From contig JANVCC010000120.1 of NCBI GenBank assembly GCA_025345505.1, positions 1,636,768 through 1,700,767 of the forward strand: a DNA stretch of 64,000 nt, written 5' to 3'. Below, in pieces: positions 1-11,845 of the stretch. The position numbers were made by a program, and so were the translations under genes. Source of the stretch: Todiramphus chloris collaris. Lineage: Eukaryota > Chordata > Aves > Coraciiformes > Alcedinidae. Position 1 is the first letter of the stretch. The number at the start of each line of letters is the position of its first letter. The notes under the pieces were generated by a model. That model was not told the origin of the DNA. It did not search any database and was given only the letters and a program-made list of their open reading frames with translations.

Positions 1-124
1 CCTTTCCTTTCCTTTCCTTTCCTTTCCTTTCCTTTCCTTTCCTTTCCTTTCCTTTCCTTTCCTTCTTTTTCCTTTCTTTTTTCCTTTCCTTTTTTCCTTC
101 CTTTCCTTTTTCCTTTCCTCTCCT
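1..124. repeat. (CCTTT)n pentanucleotide microsatellite
   Basis: Perfect CCTTT repeats fill the first ~63 bases. They then decay into mixed C/T runs until about 124. The array is cut by the window edge, so its full length is unknown. One strand is entirely pyrimidine. Confidence 0.97.
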
Positions 125-580
125 CAATTTACAGATTGGGAATAAATTTATCATTTTTCCAAATGACATCAAATTAGGGATCAGGAGCCTCAAGGAGCCC
201 TTGAAGCAACCAAACTGTCAGCATCACAAGAAGGCTGACAATTATATTTGTTCCTTAAATTCTTGCTTGGAATCCCACTAGGAAAATACTAACTTTTTTT
301 GGACTTCCACAGCACAGTAGCACCCGTATTTTGGAAACACCTACGACACCACATAAACGCTGCTTGGCCTGAGGAGCATCAGGGAACAGGAGCCATGGAA
401 GATGCCAAGAGATGCTCTGATGGAGGAGAGACTCCGGATGGACCACAGACCCCCACATTCCCAGCTGCCTCCACCTTTTCTCCTTTCTAATCTCCTCTTC
501 CAGCATGAGCCCGTTGGCTCGCACGACTTTTGTCCAGGAGCTCAACGCGGTCCCTTCTTGCTGCGAGGGAGAAGAGAACT
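125..580. other. Unique DNA, nothing recognised
   Basis: No repeat, RNA or convincing exon seen. The short reading frames here show no family resemblance and overlap on both strands. Confidence 0.6.
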
Positions 581-843
581 CTAAAACCCCTAAGTGTCAA
601 AATTAAGCCCATTTAGCCATGAGCTGCAAAGCCTCCGTTAAACCTTACCGCTCTGCTATTTTCATTATTATCATTTCACAATGAATTAGCTCGTTTTGCT
701 GCGGGGTTTGGCATCTCACCTATTGCCACCCGTGCCCGCAGCTACGCGAGGTTCCCTCACCCTGGGTCCCTGCTCCTTGTTGGGTGAAGACTCCCTTCAC
801 CCCTAGCCTGTGATCCATTTTCAGCTCGCTAGGTGAAAACAGA
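581..843. repeat. Direct repeat copy A of a ~250 bp segment
   Basis: Aligns along its length, with small indels, to 2584-2825. Shared blocks include CCTAAGTG near the start, AAAATTAAG, GGTTCCCTCACCC, CTGTGATCCATTTT and AGGTGAAAA at the end. By eye identity is about 75-80%. The middle differs in an ATT-rich stretch. It is unrelated to CR1. It could be a local duplication or two copies of an unclassified dispersed repeat. Confidence 0.8.
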
Positions 844-1362
844 TGCCCCCCTGGCCCTGCGTGTCCCGGGCGCGCGGATCCTCTGGCAATTTGGTGACTT
901 AATCATCTGCAGAGCGATTCGCTGGCGGGGGGGGAGGTTTCTATTCCCAGCGAGCAGACAGCAATTAAACGGCCTGACCCACACACCCTCAATTACAGCC
1001 GAGCTGCACAGGGCTCTGTTTACCAGGCCAGTTAACCCGCAATTACGGATCCTTCCACTGAGCCCTCAAACCAGCAAACTTCTTCAAAAACTATTTTATT
1101 TTCTAGTGAAAATAAAACGAGCACGTTCTGTTACTATCTCGGTTTGTTTATTAAAGGCCTGTCGCCAACCGGAGGGCACCTTTCTCGGTATGTTGACCAA
1201 GCCCTATTTCATTACCCTTCCTTTACTTCATTTTAACCTTCCCCAAACGTTCTACCCTGTGCTGGAGTGTGACAGCGCACTGGGCTGGCAGCCTGGCCGA
1301 ACACAGCTCACGTGCAGAAACTTCTCAGGTGAAAAAAATACTTTGGGGATATGAGAAATGCT
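844..1362. other. Unique DNA, nothing recognised
   Basis: A 173-codon open frame crosses this stretch but has no recognisable domain, starts inside repeat copy A and ends at the CR1 boundary. I treat it as chance. Confidence 0.6.
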
Positions 1363-1828
1363 CCAGCATCACGGAGGTGCTGGAGAGGGTCCAGAGGTGG
1401 GCTACAAAGTCAAGGGTGTGGAGCATGTGTCTTATGAGGAGAGGCTGAGGGATCTGGGGCTGTTCAGCCTTGAGAAGAGAAGGCTGAGGGGAGACCTTAT
1501 TGCCCTCTCCAGCTCCCTGAAGGGAGTTGTAGCGAGGTGGGAGTTGGGCTGTTCTCCCTGGGGACAAGAGACAGAAGAGGCAATGACCTGAAGTTGAAGC
1601 AGGGGAGGTTCAGGCTGGATCTCAGGAGCATTTCTTTCCAGAAAGGGTTGTCAGGCACTGGAATGGGCTGCCCAGGGAGCTGGGGGAGTCCCCATCCCTG
1701 GAGGGGTTTAAGAGCCGGGCAGATGCTGTGCTCAGGGACAGGGTTTAGTGGTTTTAGGTAGGGCTGGGAATAAGGTTGGACTGGATGATCTTGAAGGTCT
1801 CTTCCAGCCGAAGCTATTCTATGATCAT
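1363..1828 (+). mobile_element. CR1 LINE, 5'-truncated, 3' end present
   Basis: Retrotransposon remnant read on the + strand. It begins within the end of the reverse-transcriptase ORF ([19 protein letters not shown] readable around 1445-1503) and runs into the untranslated 3' end (GGCTGGGAATAAGGTTGGAC, then TTCTATGATCATC). The 5' truncation is usual for CR1. The frame is broken by shifts. Confidence 0.93.
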
Positions 1829-2583
1829 CAGGCTGTTGAGAGCCACACTTATTTTCCAAAGCTATAGGCAGCCTGAGGTCAAACACTGCCCCTTCTACAC
1901 CCACTCACATAAACCCCAGAGCTGAGGCCAGCTGGGCTGAGGACTATAGAAATTTTTTGGGCTCAAATGTGCTTTTTTTTCCCCCATTCAGCCTGCAGTA
2001 CAGTGTGATGGGCAGAAAGGATCTGTGGTTTGAACCCCTAACATCCTGTGATTCTGTGGTATTTCTCAGCTCCTTGGCTGACAGCCACGGGTGATGCAGT
2101 GCAAAGAAGGCATCCCTTCAAACTTGCACATACACCCCAAGATGGGTTTTCAAGTTGCATTCTTGCAAAGCCAAGAGCAGGAACACCCGATCGCGTTGCT
2201 TCCAGACACGTGCTGCTGTCCCGACGGCCATCGAGGGGATGGAAACGGGGCTTGCAGAAGCATCTCAGGCTGCCAAGGCACACACTGACACTGCAGGTGA
2301 CCCACCCAGAGTCCTAGCCAGACCAGGAACGTCACTCCAAGCACTCCTGGTTTCCTGACACCCGGCAGAAATTGCTTTACATACACAAGCAGTGGTCAGT
2401 GGGCACAAGGTTTCACACTGGGCAGTTGGTAGGAATGAATGAATGACACCAGCACTGGGTCTTTAACACAGATTTCACCACACTGAGGGAAAGGTAACCC
2501 CCTGGCATTCTGAAACTGTCGCCAAAATCGCCGATAACATTAAAAAAAGAAATAGTATCGGCCAGACAAATGCATTATTTCTG
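1829..2583. other. Unique DNA between CR1 and repeat copy B
   Basis: No convincing gene. A short CCTGTGATTCTGTGG at about 2043-2057 resembles a CR1 tail but has no adjoining CR1 body. Confidence 0.6.
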
Positions 2584-2825
2584 CTAAAAACCCTAAGTGG
2601 CAAAATTAAGACCATTTACCCGTCAGCTACAAAGCTTCCATTAAACCTTATCCATTTGATATCTTTATTATTATTGTTTTATTTTATTTTTTTAATATGA
2701 AACAGCTCTTTGCTGGCATCTCACCCATGCCTGGAGCTACACAAGGTTCCCTCACCCCCGGTCTCTGCTCCTTCCTCTCTTCACCCCTGCCTGTGATCCA
2801 TTTTGAGCTCAGTAGGTGAAAAGCA
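2584..2825. repeat. Direct repeat copy B of a ~250 bp segment
   Basis: Second copy of the sequence at 581-843, in the same orientation and 2.0 kb downstream. It has a longer T/ATT-rich centre (about 2655-2700) and lost several CpGs relative to copy A (for example ACACAAGG for ACGCGAGG). Confidence 0.8.
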
Positions 2826-4089
2826 CAACTGCTGTTACTACTTTGTGTTAAAGGAGGGAGATGGGACAAAACGCTGCAATTATACCACATTCCCGAGCAA
2901 AACTCTGAAACAATGCAGCTTTCAGTGATGCTGGGAGAGGGTTTGGTGCCATTAGCATAGAGCAGCAGACAAGAATTTTATCTCTCTCCTATGTATGTGC
3001 ATGAGTGTGTCCTACCAGCCCTGCAGGGGTCTGACTGAAGATACCCAAGAGCGAACACCCAAAGGAGAAGAAGTTTGACTGACACTCGGAGGGGGCATTA
3101 AGAAGATGGACAGAGCAAAATGGAATGGTTTCTAAATAAATCTCCCCTGCTAGTGTGCTGCTAGTGCCTTTTTCTACACCCCCCTCCACACACACGCACA
3201 CAAATGCATTCACAAATGCACTGCCACAAAACTAACTGTACAATGACTCAATGCCAAAGAAAAAAGAAAAGCGCCTTTTATTCACAGCATCTCACATCAA
3301 TGGCTACTTTATATTAAAATCAAGGCACATGCTTTCCAAACTTAAAAGCTGCAGTGGAGGGAGAGAAGGGAGGGGAAAAAAAAAGGGAAAAAAAAAAGAA
3401 AAGTCTTCCTCCTCTGCCATTAACACTTTTATAGCCATCGCTGGGAGCTGCCCAGAGGTCTCTGCTGGACCCGCCGGCAGCGGAGGGCTCAGCTTCGCAC
3501 GCTGACCTGCCCGAAAAGCAGCAGCATTTGGTAGCTCGCTAGGTGTTTAACCCTGCACTTCACCAGGTCAAACTCTTTTTCCCCCAAAACGGGAAGGAAG
3601 GAATCGGTGGCGTGCCCGACGGAAAGCGCAGTCACTGAGATTCATCCTCCCTGCGACCGCCGCACCAAAACCGTGCCGGGTGACCCCAGAGTCCAGTGGC
3701 CGTGTCGGGCAAGGAGCATGGGATGACTTGGCAGCTAAAAGTGCACCTCAAGACAGAGAAAACTCCAGTCACCAACCTCACACAAGAGTTTGAAGAACCT
3801 GAAATCCTCATTTTTGAACGCTTTAGCCAGAGTGCCTCTAAGTAACTTACAGCAGAGTTCATTTTACCTTGGCATAACTATTATTTCACGTTTTCTTTTA
3901 CCACTTTTGTGATGCAAATAAACACCCCCCTCGGGCAGTAACACACTAGGAAAGTACCACACTAGGTACCTCATGCCTTCCTGGGATTCCCTGCTCGGTG
4001 TGGGGATGTGCTGGCAGCTTGGCGTGAGCACTGGGGGCATCCTCGGGCCAGCAAACTGGAAACCCAGCACCCCCACAGCACGTGGGGCA
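2826..4089. other. Unique DNA with an A/G-rich tract
   Basis: A purine-rich run lies at about 3357-3402 and a short CA-rich patch at 3180-3205. No exon or known repeat was recognised. Confidence 0.6.
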
Positions 4090-4461
4090 TGAAGAGGAAG
4101 AGGAGGCTGAGGGGAGACCTCATCACTCTCTACAGCTCCCTGAAAGGACATTGCAGAGAGGCTGGTGCTGGGCTCTTCTCTCAGGTGATTAGGGACAGCA
4201 CCAGAGGGAATGGCCTCAAGCTGAAACAAGGGAGGTTTAGACTGGACACTAGGAAAAAATTCTTCATGGGAAGAGTGCTGTGATATTGGAATGGGCTGCC
4301 CAGGGAGGGGGGTGAGTCCCCCTCCCTGGGTGTGTTTAAACATCGCTTGGATGTGGTGTTGGGAGAATGTGGTCTAGGGGTGAACTTGTAGAGCTGGGCT
4401 GATGGTTGGACACGATGATCCCAAGGGGCTTTTCCAACCTGAGTGATTCTGGGATTCTGTG
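4090..4461 (+). mobile_element. CR1 LINE, 5'-truncated, 3' end present
   Basis: Starts at the RLRGDL motif of the CR1 reverse-transcriptase C-terminus and ends GATTCTGGGATTCTGTGA. It belongs to the same subfamily as the copy at 15335-15575: both contain the block AGGAAAAAATTCTTCATGGG and the ending GATGATCCCAAGGGGCTTTT. Confidence 0.94.
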
Positions 4462-5014
4462 ACTCCCCAGCACCACGCACAGAAGTACGGGCTGGATGGC
4501 ATTACAATTTTTTTTCCTAGGTTACAGAGTCTAAAGATATAGTAGGAGGGGAAAAGAAAACAGCGGGAATATGTGGAAAAATAAACTAAAAGCCAGGAGC
4601 TGGAGCTTGAGAAGCAAGCCTTGTGCTACTGGAAAAAGGATCACAGAGCAGAAGCATGTGGCAATAGTCAAAACTTGCCCTGAATGTAGTCTAAGCCTTG
4701 CAGAAAAGCCAGGCAAAGTTTTAGACTGCATCCCACCCTCCCCCGAGATGATACAAAGCAGAAATTTAGTGCATGAGTTGCTGCAGCTCTGCCACCCCTC
4801 TGCCAGGGCTCCTCACAGCAACGCCCATCGCACTTGGAGCAACAACCCAACCTCCTCACCTCAGGGTTTCAGACTACTCCTGTATTTATCTCCTTCCTAC
4901 TAGTTGTTCCCAGCGTTTGACTGCAGCAGTTTCTTCTCTCAGCAGCTTTATTCTTTCCACCCTGGCACATGTCATATATACCCATGTGACTCTTCCCCTT
5001 CCCCAGTTTCACCC
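4462..5014. other. Unique DNA, nothing recognised
   Basis: Several short frames on both strands, none resembling a known family. Confidence 0.55.
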
Positions 5015-5876
5015 GCACTGGGAGCACTGGCTGACACACCAGAGCTGTGCTGCCATCCACTGAGGTCTGGACAGGCTGGAGAGCTGGGCAAAACCAAACC
5101 TAATAAAGTTCACCAAGGGTAAGTGTAGAGTTCTACGCCTCCAGAGAAACAGCACCAGGCACTGGTACAGGTGAGGGGTTGCCCTGCTGGAAAACAGCTC
5201 CATGGAGAAGGACCTTGGAGTCCTGGTGGACAATAAGTTCTCCATGGGAGAGCAATGGGCCCTTGTGGCCAGGAAGGCCAATGGTCTCCTGGGGGGCATA
5301 AAAAAGAGTGGGGCCAGCAGGTCCAGGGAGGTTCTCCTCCCCTTCCTACTCTGCACTGGTGAGACCACATCTGGGGTGTTGTGTCCAGTCCTGGGCTCCC
5401 CAGTTCAAGAGGGACAGGGAAATACTGGAGAGAGTCCAACAGAGGCTATGAGGATGCTGAAGGGACTGGAACATCTCTCTGGTGAGGAAAGGCTGAGAGC
5501 CCTGGGGCTGTTCAGCCTGGAGAAGAGAAGCCTGAGAGGGGAGCTGATGAATGGTCACAAATCTCTGCAGGGTGGGGGGCAAGGAGAAGGGGCCAGGCTC
5601 TTTCCAGTTGTGCCACGTGATAGGATGAGGGGCAATGGTCAGAAGGAGAAACACAGGAAGCTCCACCTCAACAGGAGGAAAAACTTCTTTGCTGTGAGAG
5701 TGCCAGAGCCTGGCCCAGGCTGCCCAGAGAGGCTGTGGAGTCTCCTTCTCTGGAGCCTTTCCAGCCCCCCTGGCTCTGTTCCTGTGTGGGCTGCCCTGGG
5801 TGACCCTGCTCTGGCAGGGGGGTTGGACTCCATCATCTCCAGAGCTCCCTCCCAACCTCACCATTCTGTGATTCTT
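5015..5876 (+). mobile_element. CR1 LINE, ~860 bp copy with RT C-terminus
   Basis: The + strand translates, with stops and shifts, to CR1 reverse-transcriptase C-terminal sequence. ADTPELCC lies just after the lost catalytic site, EKDLGVLVDNKFSMGEQ at about 5205-5255, and [18 protein letters not shown] at about 5488-5541. The 3' end is intact (GGGGGGTTGGACTCCATCAT, then ATTCTGTGATTC). Same subfamily as 16722-17290 and 47297-48462. Confidence 0.96.
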
Positions 5877-7944
5877 TTAATATAAAATTCCCCATAGGAG
5901 GAAGATCAGCATCAGCCCCTCTTTGCCCTGCACCTGTAGCAGGAACAGACCTGGAACAGACCAGGGGGGGCAATGCAGTGTTTGCTTTGCTTCTGCCTTG
6001 GGGCATTAAAGCATCACTGCAGCTGCTGCTGCTGCTGGCAGACCTTCTGGGCAGGCAGCATTAATTAATTGGTACTGGTGAGCGATTCCAGGGCTGCAGA
6101 ACAACTACAGCTCAGGTACCAACCCCAGGAGTGCAAAAACTCAGTGGACAGGCTTAAAGCAGGGAGATTGGCTTTAAAATTCAGCTTTGTAAGTAGGCAG
6201 CCCACCTTTCCATCCTTTCTGTTCACAATTTGTTCGGTTGCTTACTAACATTTCAGCAGCAGCTTCCACCCCACTTCACAGGCAATTCAGAGAGCTGAGA
6301 ATTCAATCGAAGCCAATCCACGGGAGCAGAAAACGGTTCCAGTGCACACCACTCTCATCTTTAAGGTGCTGAAGAAACATTTTAAGAGCTCCTGCTCTCA
6401 CCAAACAGGACATTTCCAGACAGCCCCTGCAAGCTGCTTAATAATTGTCCTGTCAGGAGCCAGGCAGGGAGGCAGCCGCAGCCAAAGCAGCAAACCCACA
6501 AAAACACTGAACTTTTGAACCGGAGCATCCAACTGGCTATACTGGTTTTGCAGGACACGATTCCTGTCAGCTATACTATAAATATAGGAAATTGCGTTGC
6601 GATACAGAAAGAGATTAAGAGAAACAAAAATTCTTCACAGCAGTTCAGAATCTTCAAAATATCTCAAGAAAGTCACTGGGCTAGAAAGTAATTTTCATTC
6701 AATACCGGCCGGCCCAGTGGGAAAGGGGTGATGCTGGGAGGAAGAAATAAATTCACATCTGAAGAGCAAGGGTCTTGCTATGTAGGTTGACAGCTTCTCA
6801 GGTGCTGGAGAGGAAAACCAACAGCGAGGAGGGATAGCTCACCCCCCCCAGCTCTGCCAGAGTGAAAGAGCTCGGCTTTGTTGTTATTACTGAAGATGTA
6901 CATGGACAAGGAATGGCTTTATGCAGAGAACGGTGGGTGATTCCTTATCCCAAAGGATTATAATCATGATGCTTCTCACAGCAAAATCCCTATCGCCGGC
7001 AGCAGCATCCCTTGGCAGGGCGGTGGTGATCGACCTGCTAACGTTCTCCAGCTCCAGGAATTAAAAGGCAATGGGATCAAAAGGCAACCACCCATTTAGT
7101 CGGCAGGATCAGCGGGACAGACAGGAAGGAGGGAGAATTCCCCCACATCCCGGGGGAAATTCAGAGGGATTAGAGGTGGACTGCAGGATGTGAGTTCAGC
7201 ACACACGGTGATCAAAGTTTTCAGGAAGCAGGCGCGGAATACAAAGCCACCCCTACGCAAAGACACTCCGAAGGAGCTGCTCACAGCTATGCACGTGATG
7301 ATCCCAGAGATCCTTTCCAACCATAACAATTCCATCCCTGTAACTAAGCGTAGCCACTCTGCTCAGATGCAGCCACGCATCAAGGCTTTAACGGACAGGA
7401 AGAAAATGTGGAGATGTTCCACCAGCCCCGTAGCAAGTACCACCACCAGGAAACTGGTGGAGGAGGAACAGCATCCAGGAGAGGGAAATGAAATGGGTGC
7501 AAATGAGATCAGACTTTGCATCTCCAATGAACGGGACCCCACTTTGCCCTGTTAGCACTCACAAATGAGAATCTTGCACACAAATAGTTGCCAGAGGGCC
7601 AGCCCTCTGACTTCTGCCGAGACCCTGCTTCGCCCTTTGAAGAAAGCTTTATTATACAGTCAAGAATCCAAAGATCTTCACCCTCTGAATATAATTTACC
7701 TGAAAGCATCGTTTTGTGATAAACTCCCTGCGATCTTCCCCAGCTCCTCCCCACGGGCAAGGTAATGCTGGCAGAGAAAGCTTGGGGAAGGGGAGGGTGA
7801 AGAGCACGTGCCGTGTGCCAGCAGCCGGAGCGCAGCATCGACCGGCTGGCAGCAGCCAGGCACAGGCTGCCCGAGCCCAGGGTGGGCTGCAGGCTCCGGC
7901 CAGGCGGTGCCAGCGCTGGAGAACGGCAAAGATCTGCTGAATTA
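5877..7944. other. Unique DNA between CR1 copies
   Basis: Holds a short (CTG)5 run at about 6023-6037 and a C8 run near 6842. The segment 7790-7940 is GC-rich and abuts the tail-less CR1 that follows. No gene recognised. Confidence 0.55.
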
Positions 7945-8325
7945 GCTCTGTCCTTCATGTCCAATCTAAATCTCCCCTGGTGCAACTTCAGCCCATCCCC
8001 ACTCATCCCATCATTAGTTACACGGGAGAACAGACCAACACCCATCCCACTACAACCTCCCGTCAGATAGTTGTGGAGAGGAATGAGGTCTCCTCTCAGC
8101 CTCCTGTTCTCCAGACTAAACAACCCCAGCTCCCTCAGCCGCTCCTCACAAGACATTTTCTCCTGACCATCTTTGTTGCCCTTCTCTGAATTCCCTCCAG
8201 CACCTCAATGTCCTTCTTATACTGGGGCACCCAAAACTCAACACAGTACTCAAGCTATTGCCTTCCCAGTGCTGAGTACAGGGGCACCATCACCTTTCTA
8301 CTTCTGCTAGACACAACAGTAATAT
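7945..8325 (-). mobile_element. CR1 LINE fragment lacking both ends
   Basis: The minus strand reads [20 protein letters not shown] and continues to [13 protein letters not shown], a CR1 reverse-transcriptase C-terminus. The sequence stops at 7945, so the expected last ~170 bp with the octamer tail is missing. CR1 copies are normally cut only at the 5' end, so a later deletion or rearrangement is likely. Confidence 0.92.
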
Positions 8326-10443
8326 TCTTCAAGAACAAAGCTTCCTCTTCAATTTCCAACTGGAATTTCAGCAGAACATTTAAAAAAAAAAAAAAAAATC
8401 AGTTTAATGAGTGAAATGGCACCCAAATGATCCTCACAACTCACATCCAGTGGGAACACCTGTGAGGTCATGACCATGAAGGTCACAGCTACTCGAGGCA
8501 TCTTCTGGCAGAGGGTACAACTCACCCCACTCCCTTCCTTCTGGTACTCACTCACCCCTGGGCTTACATCTCACATCTACTTCTTTCCCTTCTTACAATA
8601 TATTTTATCCTGAGTGTATTTTGTTTGGAAGTAGAAGAAGCAAAGGCTTACTTCATCGTCTGCCCCCCGTGCTCTGGCCTTGGGGCTGGGGGGTCTCCAG
8701 GGCAGAGACTGGAAAGCATCCAGGAGGTGTTTAAGGTCTGAAAGAAATAATAAATCAAAATCAGTGCCCTCGCTACCACCCTGGTCTCTCCGTGTGATTC
8801 CCCAGACAGGTACATCTTTCAGCTGACAGATGGCCTATTTGGAAAGCATTTGAAGATCTCTTGCTGAACTTTTAATGAAGATATTTCCAGCATTAGATTT
8901 AACACTCTGGGTTCTCTCCACCTGCCTCACCCAGTACTGTGATACCCCTCTGGTACCTGTGCAGCCAACGGGCCTGAAAATAACTCAATTTATGCATTTG
9001 CACTTGGAAACAGCCGCAAAGTAGCTATCACAAACCCAGAGAAATCAGAAATGAGAAAGGAAAAAGCTCCTACACCTGCTTTTGTCCTTGACACAGCTTA
9101 AAGTCCAAGCAGCAGGACTCGAAACAACTGCATCTCCAGAAAAGATGCTCCTGTCCAGGAGCATCTCCTGTCCTGAACAGGGAGAAAAGCAGCAGCAAAG
9201 GTGTCCCAGCTGGAGGATCCTGCTGGGTCAGAGCAGCTTTGCCCCATGGCAGAAGGTGGGTGGCCCTGGGTGCTCTCCCTGGGGAAGGGCACCCCCAACA
9301 CTCCCTCCCCATCTGTGTGGGGCAGAGACAGCAAAGCTCAGAGATTCTCTTCTCGAGGAGAAGCTCGCCCCAGCCTCCCAGCCTGGCCCCGTGCTCCTCT
9401 CCCCCCAGCTCTCCAGTGCAAAGCCAGAGCTGCCAGACCCCCCCGCCGCCCCCCACTCCTCCATCTGCCGCCCCTCGCACCGCGCCAGCGCTTGTCACAG
9501 CTCAGGAGCAAACCATTGCCCTGCTGGGAAATGCAAATAATCAGGAAAAGGGCACCCAGAACAACCTTTTTCTTTTCTTCTTTTTTTTTTTTTTTTTTCT
9601 CTTTTTTTTTCCCAACACAGACACCATAGCTCATTTTTTGGCGCGCTTCCGTGAGCTTGCACGCTCAGGATGGCTTTGCTGGAGGAGGGGCACTGAGCAA
9701 CTCCCCTTCTTCGGGATGGCAAGAAACACTCGCTGCAGTTTGCAATCAAGTGGCCAGTAACCTCCAGGCAGCGCTCAGGCAGAGGAGCATCCAGACCACA
9801 GAGCATCACACCCACAGATGCTGCGTGAGAAAACTCCTCTCCAGCTGGGGATGAGTGTCTTGCTCAGAGAGGCACAAGGAAGACTTGTACAAATAGGTGT
9901 GAAATGATCAGGCAGTGTCACAGCAGCCTTTGTTGTGTAGATTACAGACATTTCCAAAGCTCTACGGTATTCCTCTGGTTGAAGCTTTACGGCTGCTCCT
10001 TTTTAACCGGAGCCTCCAACACAATGTCTGCCTTGTGCAGATCTGCCTGGAAACCCAAACAGCCACAACACGGGCGTCTTAAAGATGACAGTCTTCCCCA
10101 ATCCCCTTCGGAACGTCTCGGGAGCATCTGAGTGCTGGGAGAGCAGTCCCAGCACGGAGCCAGGTCCCTCAATCAAGAGATGCCCCAGGGATGCTCCGCG
10201 CTGGCACAGCGGCCATCAGCTTCCTCCTGCCACACTGCAGACTCCTGAGATTAATCCAAGGAAAAAAAAAAAAACCTGAAATTCTTTTTCAAACTGCCTT
10301 TCTGAATCCACCCAGCTCTTTCAAGGGTGTTCCTTCAGTGAAGTGGCAACCAGCAAGTTCCATGTGGCCCTGTTCCTGTAAGCCCTGTAACAGCCCCTGG
10401 TCGTAGGGGAGCAATGCCAATACGTCTTTGTAAAGGTCCTAAT
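8326..10443. other. Unique DNA with A and T homopolymer tracts
   Basis: Contains A17 at 8382-8398 and a 49-nt pure pyrimidine run at 9565-9613. Overlapping open frames at 9070-9815 on both strands arise from GC-rich and T-rich DNA and show no family resemblance. Confidence 0.55.
9565..9613. repeat. Pure pyrimidine (T-rich) tract
   Basis: Forty-nine consecutive C/T bases, mostly T, followed by AACACAG. The ending resembles a strong 3' splice site, but no coding sequence follows. Confidence 0.9.
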
Positions 10444-10525
10444 CATGGAACCATAGAATGGTGGGGGTGGAAGGGACCTCTGGAGATCATCGAGTCCAAC
10501 CCCCTGCCAGAGCAGTAGTTAGGTT
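10444..10525 (-). mobile_element. CR1 LINE 3'-end fragment
   Basis: Minus-strand 3' terminus only: reads from the tail (ACCATAGAATGGTGGGGGTG) to CCAACCCCCTGCCAGAGCAG, then leaves CR1. It pairs with an oppositely oriented CR1 end at 10602. Confidence 0.9.
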
Positions 10526-10601
10526 ACTGTAGTTCAGTAGGCATGCCTAGACTGCACGGAGATGGTATTTCTCTTTTTTTTTAATTATTTTTAATGTATT
10601 C

Positions 10602-10727
10602 GAGGCCTGGTTGGATGGGGCTGTGAGCAACCTGCTCTAGTGGGAGGTGTCCCTGCCCATGGCAGGGGGGTTGGAACTGGGTGAGCTTTAATGTCCCTTC
10701 CAACCCAAACCATTCTATGATTCTGTG
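10602..10727 (+). mobile_element. CR1 LINE 3'-end fragment
   Basis: Plus-strand 3' terminus (GTGGGAGGTGTCCCTGCCCA, ending ATTCTATGATTCTGTGA). It comes from a different subfamily from its neighbour at 10444, whose consensus has CCAGAGCAG instead of CCATGGCAGG. Confidence 0.93.
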
Positions 10728-11756
10728 AGCTATACAGGTGTACGTACATAGATATCTGCATATACACCTACCTGAAGAGAACCATCTCTGCTATTTCCTC
10801 TCCCCACCTGCATGTATCACTGGAACTTGACCTCCCAGTATTTCAACAGCCAGCAAACAGGGGTGACCACCCCCTCCTGTCTGGGAAAGCATTTCATTCT
10901 TTCACCTCACCTGGGGAGAGGAGAGCAACTTCATTTCATCTCCTCATTCCTACTCACACCAGCCTGGATAATCTTGCAGCCACACTTTTTCTCCCCTGCA
11001 TCCAGATGCTCTAAATATCCGTAAACAATCACAAGAACCCTTAACCAGACATTTACAAAAGCTAACAACACTTTGCTTGCTTAACTTTAATTGGATTTAT
11101 TTATTTTAATTGTTTTACTCCCATTCTAAGCTGAGGTCTGATTTATTGCCTATTGCACCTCAGTCTCTTCAGCGTTCCTGCCTTTCCAGAGGTTCTTTCC
11201 TTTGCAACGAGTAGGGCTGGAGTATTTTTTTCTCCCCATTATATTATTTCTCATTCTTCCAGTCTGAGGCACGTCTTGCTGTTTGTTGCCCTTCTTTCTG
11301 GGTTTCACTGCATTATTTTTCTGGTTTGTTCTTCAATTTTTCTATTGTTGTTTGCAATGCTCGCCAGCTTTGTCTCATTTGAAACTTACGACTAATGTGC
11401 CATTTATCCTTCCTTTCAGACTATTAATTGTGCTTCTAAATACTTTACTAATTAAATTACTTAGCATTAAATTTGAATGCTAAGCGCAGTGTGAAGTTCT
11501 TTATATGACAAAATTCGAACCCTGCTTCGCACTGAGTGTTTAATGCTTCCCCCCTTTCCTGCACATTAATTTTGGAACACGACAGATAAAAGTCAAATAA
11601 CTAAATATCCAGACAAAATCAGGATGGCAGAGTTGCAGCTGTAGCTTAATTTGTAGCTTAATTTTCTTCTATCTTTAATAAAACTCAGGATACTGAGTAG
11701 CATCTGGGCTCAGGCTGGATGCTTGCACCTTGCTGAGCTGGTGCTGGGAGCAGCTT
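10728..11756. other. AT-rich unique DNA
   Basis: T-rich stretch at about 11220-11480. A perfect 9-bp inverted repeat (CTTAGCATT, 7-nt loop, AATGCTAAG) sits at 11460-11484. No gene recognised. Confidence 0.55.
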
Positions 11757-11845
11757 GAGGAATACAGGAACAAGGAATACATAGGAAATACAAGGAAATA
11801 AACAGGAAATACAAGGAAATAAATAAGAAATACGAAGAAAAACAG
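11757..11845. repeat. ~21-bp tandem repeat, about 4 copies
   Basis: A-rich repeat. The two central units (about 11784-11825) are nearly identical and read GGAAATACAAGGAAATAA plus three bases. The outer units are degraded. Confidence 0.85.

Noticed and set aside
2025..2060. CR1-like tail CCTGTGATTCTGTGG and B-box-like GGGTTCAAACC on the minus strand
   Set aside because: Neither a CR1 body nor a tRNA fold adjoins it. Too short to call.
9565..9621. Strong 3' splice-site-like tract ending CAACACAG
   Set aside because: The T-rich run is probably a homopolymer expansion. No coding frame with a donor site follows.
11505..11530. tRNA B-box-like GGTTCGAA on the minus strand
   Set aside because: No A-box or cloverleaf could be found at the right distance.
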